A DNA stretch of 14,870 bases from DYJK01 sp964464825. Lineage in GTDB: Bacteria; Bacteroidota; Ignavibacteria; Ignavibacteriales; Melioribacteraceae. Positions 1 through 7,325 of this stretch are shown one piece after another; the first letter of the stretch is position 1, and every line of letters begins with the position of its first letter. The notes under the pieces are model-generated. The model was not told the DNA's origin and did not search any database. It saw nothing but the letters and a program-made list of their open reading frames with translations. The stretch is from the NCBI GenBank assembly GCA_964464825.1, contig CAYXKL010000065.1, forward strand, positions 1-14,870, read 5' to 3'. A program made the translations under genes and the position numbers.

Positions 1-234
1 GTATTGACTTCTTAAACAAACCAATATCAACTGCATTTATTAAGTTATCAATTAATATTAGCCATTTTTTATAATATAAAAAATTAATTTGCATTAGCTT
101 AATTATCTAAGGATTTACCATTATAAGTGAAGTTTTCTTTCTTTTTTAAGTTAATATGTACCCTAAAACTTGATAATTTATTAAATAGAAAAAATTAATT
201 TTATATATGTTAATAAATATCATTTGGAGGGATT

Positions 235-2340
235 ATGAAATTCCGTTATAGTTTATTAGTAATAATATTTTCATACAATTTTATTTTAACTGCACAAGAA
301 TTAAAATATCCGCAAACAAAAAAAATTGATCATGTAGATGAATATCATGGTATAAAAATATCAGATCCATACCGCTGGTTAGAAGATAACAATTCTTTAG
401 AAACAAAAAATTGGGTTGAAGAAGAAAACAAATTAACTCAATCATACTTAAATAATATTCCATTCAGAGAAAAATTAAAAAATAGATTAACCGAATTATG
501 GAATTTTGAAAAATATTCAGCACCATCTAAAATTGGTACTCATTATATATTTTCCAAAAATGACGGTTTGCAAGAACAAAGTGTAATTTATATCCAAAAA
601 GGATTGTACGGTGATCCTGAAGTTTTTATTGATCCCAATAAATTCTCGGATGACGGCTCAATAAGTTTAGCTGGTTTATCATTTTCGAATGATTACAAAT
701 ATGCCTCTTATATGATATCTAAAGGCGGATCTGATTGGAGAGAAATATTTGTTCTTGATGTCAATACAAAAACATTAAAAAGTGATAAAATTCTGTGGGC
801 TAAATTCACCGGTACTGCATGGTATAAAGATGGATTTTTTTATAGCAGATATGATGCACCAAAATCCGGTGAAGAATTAAAAGGTAAAAATGAATTTCAA
901 AAATTATATTATCATAAACTTGGCACTGATCAATCGGAAGATAAATTAATAATGGAAGATAAAGAGAGACCTAAAAGAGGTTTTGGTGCCGGTGTAACAG
1001 ATGATGAAAGATTTTTAATTATTAGTGTTTGGGAAGGATCTTCATCAAATAATGGTCTAATGTATAAAGACTTAACAAAAGAAAGTGAAATCAAATGGGT
1101 ATTCGATAAATTTGACGGCGAATACAATGTTATTGACAATATTGATAACAAGTTTTTAATAATTACAAATTTGGATGCACCAAAGAACAAAATTATTCTC
1201 GTGGATCCTGAAAAGCCATCAAAAGAAAATTGGCAAACAATAATACCAGAATCAGATCATGTTATGCAAAATGCTTCATACATTGGAGGGAAATTATTAG
1301 TTACATATTTACAAGATGTAGCTAATCACGTTTATGCATATGATTTATCAGGCAAATTAGAGTATGAAATTGAGCTGCCTGGTTTGGGTACTGTAAGCGG
1401 CTTTGGAGGTAAAAAAGAAGAGACCGAAACTTTTTACACATTTACATCTTTTACTTATCCAGCTACAATTTACAAGTATGATATATCTAAAAACAAATCT
1501 GAATTATTCCGTAAATCGGATATAAAATTTAATATGGATGGATATACAACAAAGCAGATATTTTATGAAAGTAAAGATGGTACGAAAATTCCTCTCTTTA
1601 TTGTTCATAAAAAAGATTTAAAGTTAGATGGTAATAATCCAACATTACTTTACGCATATGGCGGTTTCAATGCTGCAATGCAGCCTTCATTTTCAGTAAC
1701 ACGAATTCCATTATTAGAAAATGGTGCTGTTTATGCATTAGCTTGTATTAGAGGCGGTAGTGAATATGGTGAAGATTGGCATAAAGCCGGTATGCTAGAT
1801 AAAAAACAAAATGTATTTGATGACTTTATTGCAGCAGCTGAATGGCTAATTAAAAATAAATACACTTCATCAGAAAAACTTGCTATTCAGGGCGGTTCTA
1901 ACGGCGGATTGTTGATTGGTGCAGTGATTAACCAGAGACCTGAATTATTTAAAGTTGCTTTTCCAATGGTTGGTGTAATGGATATGCTTCGATTTCACAA
2001 ATTCACTATTGGCTGGGCGTGGGTGCCAGAATATGGCTCCAGTGATGATCCGGAACAATTCAAATTTTTATATGCTTATTCACCTTTACATAATTTAAGA
2101 AAAGGAACTGACTACCCGGCTACTATGGTTACTACAGCAGATCATGATGATAGAGTTTTTCCAGCACATTCATTTAAATATGCTGCTGCTCTTCAGGAAA
2201 TGAACAGTGGAAAAAATCCAACATTAATTAGAATTGAAACTAAAGTGGGTCACGGTGCCGGAACGAGTACTTCAAAATCAATCGAACTTTATACAGATCT
2301 TTGGGCTTTCATGTTTTATAATATGGGATTAACATTTTGA
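235..2340 (+). CDS. Exported prolyl oligopeptidase (peptidase family S9A)
   Basis: Serine peptidase that cuts short peptides after proline. Residues 1-20 form a signal peptide (basic start, hydrophobic core LLVIIFSYNFILTA) with likely cleavage near A20/Q21, so it acts in the periplasm or outside the cell. The N-terminal part (about 25-430) is the beta-propeller region that screens substrates, opening with the family motif YRWLED. The C-terminal alpha/beta-hydrolase domain carries GGSNGG with nucleophile S555, DHDDRV with acid D638 and substrate-binding R640, and H673 in KVGHGAG. These correspond to the S554/D641/H680 triad known for the porcine enzyme. Length 701 matches the family (about 700). 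Start is supported by GGAGG at 226-230, four bases before ATG. A lysozyme-like gene follows about 50 bases downstream on the same strand. Family assignment is very sure; export is inferred from the signal peptide. Confidence 0.95.
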   Translation: MKFRYSLLVIIFSYNFILTAQELKYPQTKKIDHVDEYHGIKISDPYRWLEDNNSLETKNWVEEENKLTQSYLNNIPFREKLKNRLTELWNFEKYSAPSKIGTHYIFSKNDGLQEQSVIYIQKGLYGDPEVFIDPNKFSDDGSISLAGLSFSNDYKYASYMISKGGSDWREIFVLDVNTKTLKSDKILWAKFTGTAWYKDGFFYSRYDAPKSGEELKGKNEFQKLYYHKLGTDQSEDKLIMEDKERPKRGFGAGVTDDERFLIISVWEGSSSNNGLMYKDLTKESEIKWVFDKFDGEYNVIDNIDNKFLIITNLDAPKNKIILVDPEKPSKENWQTIIPESDHVMQNASYIGGKLLVTYLQDVANHVYAYDLSGKLEYEIELPGLGTVSGFGGKKEETETFYTFTSFTYPATIYKYDISKNKSELFRKSDIKFNMDGYTTKQIFYESKDGTKIPLFIVHKKDLKLDGNNPTLLYAYGGFNAAMQPSFSVTRIPLLENGAVYALACIRGGSEYGEDWHKAGMLDKKQNVFDDFIAAAEWLIKNKYTSSEKLAIQGGSNGGLLIGAVINQRPELFKVAFPMVGVMDMLRFHKFTIGWAWVPEYGSSDDPEQFKFLYAYSPLHNLRKGTDYPATMVTTADHDDRVFPAHSFKYAAALQEMNSGKNPTLIRIETKVGHGAGTSTSKSIELYTDLWAFMFYNMGLTF

Positions 2341-2375
2341 TTTTATTATTCAATTAATTTAATGGATTTAAAATT

Positions 2376-2398
2376 AGGAGAGATTCTATGCTTCAATA
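2376..2398 (+). other. Natural start site of the lysozyme-like gene, with an apparent one-base frameshift
   Basis: AGGAG at 2376-2380 is a good Shine-Dalgarno site seven bases before ATG at 2388. This ATG meets TAA after only three codons (M-L-Q-stop). The long lysozyme frame, offset by one, runs open from 2378 into the gene. One extra A in the short A run at 2395-2396 would give M-L-Q-I-N-L-T-N-S and join the start to the whole 259-residue protein. It is either a real inactivating or phase-type indel, or an assembly or sequencing error; the sequence alone cannot decide. Confidence 0.6.
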
Positions 2399-2578
2399 AA
2401 TCTTACAAATTCATTATCAGAAGAATATCAAAATTTATTTGATACATGTGTTATAAACACAGTTAAATTATCTGAAATTGAAAGTATTATACATAGAATA
2501 ACTTCAAATCAATCACGATATGAATCGGTTGGAGATAATCTCGGAATTCCATGGTATTTTATAGCAGTTATTCACAAC

Positions 2579-3166
2579 ATGGAATCATCATTAAATTTTA
2601 ATTGTCACCTTCACAATGGCGATTCATTAAATGCACGGACTGTTCATGTACCATCGGGTAGACCATTCATTGGTAATCCCCCATTCACCTGGGAACAAAG
2701 TGCGATTGATTCTCTACAGCTACAAAGATTAGATAGATGGGATAATTGGTCACTACCTGGAATTTTATATAAAGCAGAAGAATACAACGGGTGGGGATAC
2801 CGTACTCGCCACCCGGAAGTTTTAAGTCCATATTTATGGAGCGGTTCTAATCATTATAGACAAGGGAAATATGTAGCGGATGGAAGATGGTCTGACACAG
2901 CCGTGTCTAATCAAATTGGTGCAGCCGTGCTGTTGAGAAGATTAGTAGAACGTAATTTAATTTCATTCGAAGGGATCCCATCAATTTCTAATAGACCATT
3001 AATTTATTATTCAAACCGTAGAATTGAATATGGAGAAGTATTACAGACATTTTTGAATCAGTTCCCCGGGATTTACGTTCTCACTGATGGAATACCCGGG
3101 AAAAAAACATCAGATGCATTTAAGAAAATTTCAGGGTATTACTTAAATGGCGATCCAAGAGAATAA
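2579..3166 (+). CDS. Lysozyme-like peptidoglycan hydrolase with C-terminal peptidoglycan-binding domain; N-terminus displaced by a frameshift
   Basis: This ATG opens the longest ATG-started frame, but it is probably not the natural start. The same frame stays open upstream to about 2378 and reads as conserved-looking helices ending in GIPWYFIAVIHN directly before MESS, with no in-frame ATG, GTG or TTG. The IHNMESSLNF stretch resembles the catalytic-glutamate helix of lysozyme/transglycosylase folds (E2 in this numbering). It is followed by HLHNGD, RTVHVPSGRP, YNGWGYR, SPYLWSGSNHY and GKYVADG, which I recall as a block shared by phage-type and bacterial muramidase-like proteins of about 260 residues. 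Residues about 150-195 (LQTFLN...DGIPGKKTSDAF) look like a peptidoglycan-binding repeat. Full length from 2388 would be about 259 residues. The stop lies three bases before the next gene. No signal peptide is visible. The hydrolase role is inferred from motifs; starting at 2579 would lose the first helices and probably activity. Confidence 0.7.
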   Translation: MESSLNFNCHLHNGDSLNARTVHVPSGRPFIGNPPFTWEQSAIDSLQLQRLDRWDNWSLPGILYKAEEYNGWGYRTRHPEVLSPYLWSGSNHYRQGKYVADGRWSDTAVSNQIGAAVLLRRLVERNLISFEGIPSISNRPLIYYSNRRIEYGEVLQTFLNQFPGIYVLTDGIPGKKTSDAFKKISGYYLNGDPRE

Positions 3167-3169
3167 TTA

Positions 3170-3370
3170 ATGATTATAAAATCTCTAAAACAGTTAAAAA
3201 GAATTATAATTGGAGTGATTGGTGGTACTATATTAATTATTGGTATTGCCATGATTGTTTTACCGGGTCCGGCTTTTATAGTCATACCGATAGGATTATC
3301 TATATTAGCTACTGAATTTATTTGGGCTAAAAATTTAATGGAAAAATTTAAGGAGAAGTTTGAAAACTAA
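3170..3370 (+). CDS. Small PGPGW-type transmembrane protein
   Basis: A 66-residue inner-membrane protein. A basic N-terminus (KSLKQLKR) leads into one hydrophobic helix (about 12-30, IIIGVIGGTILIIGIAMIVL), then LPGPAFIVIPIGLSILATEF, which matches the signature of the PGPGW family of small membrane proteins. The usual G-W after PGP is replaced by A-F. A second hydrophobic stretch (about 35-48) and a charged amphipathic tail (KNLMEKFKEKFEN) complete it. The family's function is unknown to me. It starts three bases after the lysozyme-like gene's stop, so the two are probably co-transcribed and coupled, as no separate ribosome site is visible. Its stop codon touches the stop of the convergent histidine kinase gene. 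Confidence 0.75.
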   Translation: MIIKSLKQLKRIIIGVIGGTILIIGIAMIVLPGPAFIVIPIGLSILATEFIWAKNLMEKFKEKFEN

Positions 3371-5176
3371 TTAAGAAGAAATAACCGGTTTCATTATAGA
3401 TCTTGTCGTAAAGAAAGTAATTTTTACATTAGTTCCTTCATTCTTTTTACTTTTAATATTTATAACTGCATTATTTAGTTCACAATATTTTTTTACAAGA
3501 GCTAATCCTAAACCATTACCATCAAATTTTCTAGTGAATCCTTGCTCTTCTTGTGAAAAAGTTTTAAACATATATGGAATATAATCACTAGAAATCCCAA
3601 TACCGGTATCTATAATCTCAACCGACAATCTGCCGTTTTCATCACGGTCAATATCAACTTCTACGGAACCCGAATGTGTATATTTAATTGAATTGTCTAT
3701 CAGATTTCTGAATATTTGATTAATTGAAAATTCATCTGCTGTAATTTGTGTATCATCAGTCCATTTGTTTAGCTTTAATTCAATATTCTTCTTTCGAGCA
3801 GCATTTTCATATTCACGTTGAATAAGAAGAAGACAATCAATATAAAGATCGAATTTGGATGCTTTAAAATTATAGAGTCCGCTTTGTATCTCAGCCAAAT
3901 TCAATATCAAATGAATAGTTCTAATAATACGATTACTAGCAGAGTGAATTATATCAAACGTTGTTCTTATTTCATCATCGTATTTATTTTGTAATTCCTC
4001 ATGAAGAAAATCAACTGAACTTAAAATTGCATTAATTGGGGTTCTAATTTCGTGAGACATCTGTGAAAGGAATTCAGATTTTAATTTATCTGATTCTTCA
4101 GCTTTCTTTTTTGCACGCTTTAATTCTTCTTCTGCCTTAAACTGATCAGTGATATCTCTAATAGTCCCTTCCATTACATAAGTGCCTAAACTATAATCCT
4201 GATGCATTTTACAGTTAATCTGAACAACTTTAGTCTTATTCCCTACATTAATTTTAATTTGATGATTCTCAAGATTATTATTATGCATTAATGTATTAGT
4301 AATGAACAAAAATTCTTTTTGATCTAATATTGAATTATTATTCAAATAGATTTTTTCAAAAAGATTATCTATTTCAAATAACTTATAAAAAGATTTATTA
4401 GCAGCAATAATTTCACCGCTTAGTGTGGATTGAAATAATCCATCCGGTGCATTCTCAAATATTTCCTTGAACCTTCGTTGTGTATCATTTAAACGTATGT
4501 TATTTAACATAGAATCAATTTTCAGTTTTGTATTAATAAAAACAGCAACAATGGATAGTACGCTGAGGAACATTACGAAAACTACGGCTGCAAAAATATT
4601 ATCGACAAAAAATATCCCATCTTTATTAATCAATAATGTTGCTCCAAAAACTAAATTGTAATAAATAGCAACAACTATTTGATGTTTAATATTCCAGCTT
4701 AAAAACATTGCACTTGTGAATATTATCAATGCGGTTATCTGTGAGTTTACCACTAATGTGTTTGGCACAAAAATTATTACAGCGGCAAATGAAATTATTA
4801 TTGAGATTAGTAATAAATGAGCTAATACACTTGGATATTTTCTACCAATATCCAAAGACGAAATTATCAGAACCCAAAATGCGGTGGCTATGGCAAAGAA
4901 ACGGAATGCATAAACAAAAATTGATACATCCTTGTAATATTTAACTTCAAATATTAATGCAAATAATCCGGATAAGATTACAATTATGGAAATAATTTTT
5001 ATTGGTGTTAAAAGTGTTTTATTGAATTCTTTTTTAAGAAGTTCAATTTCATAAGAAGTGATATTTTTTATGTTTTTATTACTAAACATCACGGCTGTGT
5101 TATAATAAATAATAATTTTAATGTAATTATAAAAATTTACCATCGTCTTCACAATGACAAGAATCACTTTGTTCAT
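3371..5176 (-). CDS. Membrane-bound PAS-domain sensor histidine kinase
   Basis: A 601-residue sensor kinase. The N-terminal half has about six membrane helices (roughly residues 55-215), with short loops and no large periplasmic sensor domain, so the signal may be sensed within the membrane or by the PAS domain. PAS spans about 230-345 (FKEIFENAPDGLFQSTLSG), followed by a short coiled linker (EEELKRAKKKAEESDKLKSE). The HisKA domain has phosphoacceptor H375 in SQMSHEIRTP. The ATPase domain shows the N box NLIDN (N491-N495), the G1 box DTGIG (D523), an F box (MFKTFSQ) and the G2 box GNGLGLAL. It has no receiver domain and no response regulator is in the window. It begins 26 bases after the aldehyde dehydrogenase stop on the same strand, suggesting an operon. 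The start is uncertain: no ribosome site precedes 5176, and M30 is an alternative. Confidence 0.92.
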   Translation of the reverse strand: MNKVILVIVKTMVNFYNYIKIIIYYNTAVMFSNKNIKNITSYEIELLKKEFNKTLLTPIKIISIIVILSGLFALIFEVKYYKDVSIFVYAFRFFAIATAFWVLIISSLDIGRKYPSVLAHLLLISIIISFAAVIIFVPNTLVVNSQITALIIFTSAMFLSWNIKHQIVVAIYYNLVFGATLLINKDGIFFVDNIFAAVVFVMFLSVLSIVAVFINTKLKIDSMLNNIRLNDTQRRFKEIFENAPDGLFQSTLSGEIIAANKSFYKLFEIDNLFEKIYLNNNSILDQKEFLFITNTLMHNNNLENHQIKINVGNKTKVVQINCKMHQDYSLGTYVMEGTIRDITDQFKAEEELKRAKKKAEESDKLKSEFLSQMSHEIRTPINAILSSVDFLHEELQNKYDDEIRTTFDIIHSASNRIIRTIHLILNLAEIQSGLYNFKASKFDLYIDCLLLIQREYENAARKKNIELKLNKWTDDTQITADEFSINQIFRNLIDNSIKYTHSGSVEVDIDRDENGRLSVEIIDTGIGISSDYIPYMFKTFSQEEQGFTRKFDGNGLGLALVKKYCELNNAVINIKSKKNEGTNVKITFFTTRSIMKPVISS

Positions 5177-5202
5177 TTAATCAAACAGTTAAAACTATAT
5201 AA

Positions 5203-6780
5203 TTAGCGCTGGAATAACCGCGGAACAATGACTAATAAATCCTTAAATCCCTTAATGCGAAGATTTAATTTATTACCATACAAAATATTCTGTAAACCTT
5301 TGATACCTTTGTAAACCTTTTCGTTGTAAGGATGCCACCACAATTGTTTCTTTGTAAAAGAAAGAGAATCCTTTACAATTACCATCGGTTGAGTCATTTC
5401 ATCAAAACCATATTGACCGTGCGTTCTACCAATTCCGGATTGCTTAAATCCACCCCATGGTGTTTCTGCCAGCCCGTAGCTAACCAAATGATCATTTATT
5501 GTTACTATGCCGGCTTGTATCTGCCGTGCAATTTTTTCTGCATTAGATTGATTTTTAGACCATACCGAGCCCGTCAATCCTAAACATGAATCGTTAGCTA
5601 ATTTAACTGCTTCATCAATATCCTTAAACCTCATTACACCAACTACCGGACCAAATGTTTCATCTTGCATCACCAACATATTATGATTTACATTTGTTAA
5701 AACAACAGCCGGCAAAAAATTTTTAAATCTATTTCCTTCGGGAATTTTTGATTCAGCATAAATCCTAGCACCTTTTTGGATTGCATCATCAATATGTTTC
5801 TTAACAATGTCTATCTGAGATTTTTTAGTCATACATCCCATATCAGAATCCAAATTTGAACCGATCTGTACATTAAGATTTGATACTTTTTCTTTTAGTA
5901 TTGATAAGAACTGATCATATATTTTTTCGTGAATATAAATTCTCTCGACACCACCGCATGACTGCCCGGTACTTTGAAACCCAGCCCAAACTGCCCCATT
6001 TGCAGCTCTATAAATATCTGCATCTTCACAAACAATCATTGCATCATTACCGCCTAGCTCAAGTGTAATTGGTGTTAAATACTTAGCAGATTTTTCCATT
6101 AAATATTTGCCAATCTGAACTGATCCAGTAAAAGATATTTTATTTATTCCGGCATCCAAAAAAGCTTCTCCAGCAATATTGCCTGGTAAGTTTATATAAT
6201 TGAATAATCCATCAGGTAATTTTGCATAATCGAATGCTTCTTTTAGAATTAACCCAACTAATTGTGTCTCTGAAGCAGTTTTAAGAATTACCGAATTACC
6301 GGATAAGAGAGCAATTATGACTTCAGAAAATGGAATACCAAATGGATAATTCCATGGTGAAATAATTCCAACAACTCCATATGGTACTCTTATTATTTTA
6401 CTTCTTTTGTTTACAAAAAAAATATTTCCAGCAGATAACTTTTTATCTTTTAAAAATGATTTAGCTTTTTTACAATAATATGAAATAGCCATTGCTGCTG
6501 GTAGAATCTCAGTGGCTAAAGCATCAACTTTTGTTTTACCGTTATCTTTGTTAATTATATCAGCTATATGATCCGCATTTTCAACAATAAAATCACGTAT
6601 CTTGATTATAGATTTTGATCTTTGTTTTATTGATAATTTACTCCATTTTTTTTGTGCTGCTCTGCCTTCTTCTACAAATTTTTGTAAGTCTGATATTGTA
6701 TGTAATTTTGATCTGCCGATTTCTTCACCGGTTGCCGGGTTATAACAAATTGTTTCATTTACTATAGTTTCAGTCAACAT
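5203..6780 (-). CDS. NAD(P)-dependent aldehyde dehydrogenase
   Basis: Soluble enzyme that oxidises an aldehyde to a carboxylic acid. Key elements are all present: N144 in ISPWNYPFG, the cofactor-binding strand with SGNSVILK, FTGSVQIG, the general base E241 in LELGGND, and nucleophile C275 in GQSCGGVER. The late motif ETFGPVVGV and WGGFKQSG also fit. At 525 residues it is somewhat longer than typical (480-500) because of a C-terminal tail beginning LWWHPYNEKVYKG. The GQSCGGVER and WWHPY features remind me of the ALDH22-like and medium/long-chain aldehyde branches, but the substrate cannot be read from the sequence. It is the first gene of a two-gene unit with the histidine kinase. Its start faces the TerB-like gene across a short AT-rich spacer carrying an inverted repeat. 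No clear ribosome site precedes the ATG. Confidence 0.93.
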   Translation of the reverse strand: MLTETIVNETICYNPATGEEIGRSKLHTISDLQKFVEEGRAAQKKWSKLSIKQRSKSIIKIRDFIVENADHIADIINKDNGKTKVDALATEILPAAMAISYYCKKAKSFLKDKKLSAGNIFFVNKRSKIIRVPYGVVGIISPWNYPFGIPFSEVIIALLSGNSVILKTASETQLVGLILKEAFDYAKLPDGLFNYINLPGNIAGEAFLDAGINKISFTGSVQIGKYLMEKSAKYLTPITLELGGNDAMIVCEDADIYRAANGAVWAGFQSTGQSCGGVERIYIHEKIYDQFLSILKEKVSNLNVQIGSNLDSDMGCMTKKSQIDIVKKHIDDAIQKGARIYAESKIPEGNRFKNFLPAVVLTNVNHNMLVMQDETFGPVVGVMRFKDIDEAVKLANDSCLGLTGSVWSKNQSNAEKIARQIQAGIVTINDHLVSYGLAETPWGGFKQSGIGRTHGQYGFDEMTQPMVIVKDSLSFTKKQLWWHPYNEKVYKGIKGLQNILYGNKLNLRIKGFKDLLVIVPRLFQR

Positions 6781-6800
6781 TATTTGCTCATTTATTTTTT

Positions 6801-6817
6801 TGTAAAAACAATTTACA
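6801..6817. promoter_or_regulatory. Perfect inverted repeat TGTAAA-N5-TTTACA, possible operator
   Basis: In the 87-base spacer between the divergent aldehyde dehydrogenase and TerB-like genes, TGTAAA (6801-6806) and TTTACA (6812-6817) form a perfect 6-base inverted repeat around AACAA. It lies 21 bases from the dehydrogenase ATG and 51 from the other. Dimeric regulators often bind sites of this size, but the spacer is very AT-rich and chance symmetry is possible. No regulator is encoded nearby. Confidence 0.3.
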
Positions 6818-6867
6818 TAATAGATTTATTATAATAAAAATTAATAAATTAAAAATAGGGATACTGA

Positions 6868-7293
6868 ATGTTATTCACACTACAAGATAGAAGTAATTAC
6901 TTAAAGGGATTATTAATACTTATCGGAAAAGACAGAATTATAACTGATGCAGAAAAAAATAAATTTTTAGCACTATCAAAAATATTGGATTTTAACTCTG
7001 AGTTTTGTGAAAATGCCATAAATGAATTATTAGAAAATGAGAATATAAATCAAGCTCCACCAGTATTTTCAAACAAATCAGTAGCTAAAGCTTTTATTAT
7101 TGATGGTTTAAGATTATCATATTCAGATAAAGAATATCATATAAAAGAAACTGATTGGTTAAAAAAAATTGCGGAAAAGAATAGTATTGATGTTAAATGG
7201 TACAATGATCAATTTATTTTAAGTAATGTGAACAGTGGAAAAGTAACAGAAATTGGATTCGAAGCTGAAAAATTGATGTCTGAATTTAAATAA
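6868..7293 (+). CDS. Small TerB-like helical protein of unknown function
   Basis: A 141-residue, mostly helical, cytosolic protein with no signal peptide or membrane helix. Residues 8-45 (LKGLLILIGKDRIITDAEKN) and 72-105 (KAFIIDGLRLSYSDKEYHIKETDWLKK) look like two related helical units. Each has acidic residues where TerB-family proteins, named from tellurite resistance, bind metal: D.IIT.AE in the first and SYSD.EYHIKE in the second. The similarity is to the fold pattern, not to a defined subfamily, so the assignment is moderate. AGGG at 6857-6860, seven bases before ATG, supports the start. It is transcribed away from the aldehyde dehydrogenase and converges on nuoF with a 32-base gap. No other Ter genes are nearby, so a tellurite role should not be assumed. 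Confidence 0.6.
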   Translation: MLFTLQDRSNYLKGLLILIGKDRIITDAEKNKFLALSKILDFNSEFCENAINELLENENINQAPPVFSNKSVAKAFIIDGLRLSYSDKEYHIKETDWLKKIAEKNSIDVKWYNDQFILSNVNSGKVTEIGFEAEKLMSEFK

Positions 7294-7325
7294 CTTTTTA
7301 AGCTATAATGATTTTTTGAAACTAC

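Noticed and set aside
3..74. Open frame from the window's left edge on the plus strand (about 23 residues, ending at TAA 72-74), possibly the end of an upstream gene
   Set aside because: Too short and too AT-rich to recognise; no family motif, and another stop-rich frame could look the same by chance.
170..209. TTGATA followed by TATATG-like sequence as a sigma70-type promoter for the peptidase gene
   Set aside because: The region is nearly all A and T; spacing is off and many equal matches exist.
2362..2442. ATG at 2362 as an alternative start for the lysozyme-like gene
   Set aside because: It is in a third frame and ends after 26 codons; it neither joins the lysozyme frame nor encodes anything recognisable.
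3063..3102. Two CCCGGG blocks inside the lysozyme-like gene, considered as a hairpin
   Set aside because: They are about 30 bases apart within coding sequence, encode normal family residues and are not followed by a T run.
7294..7325. Terminator between the TerB-like gene and nuoF
   Set aside because: The 32-base gap has short A/T runs but no convincing stem.
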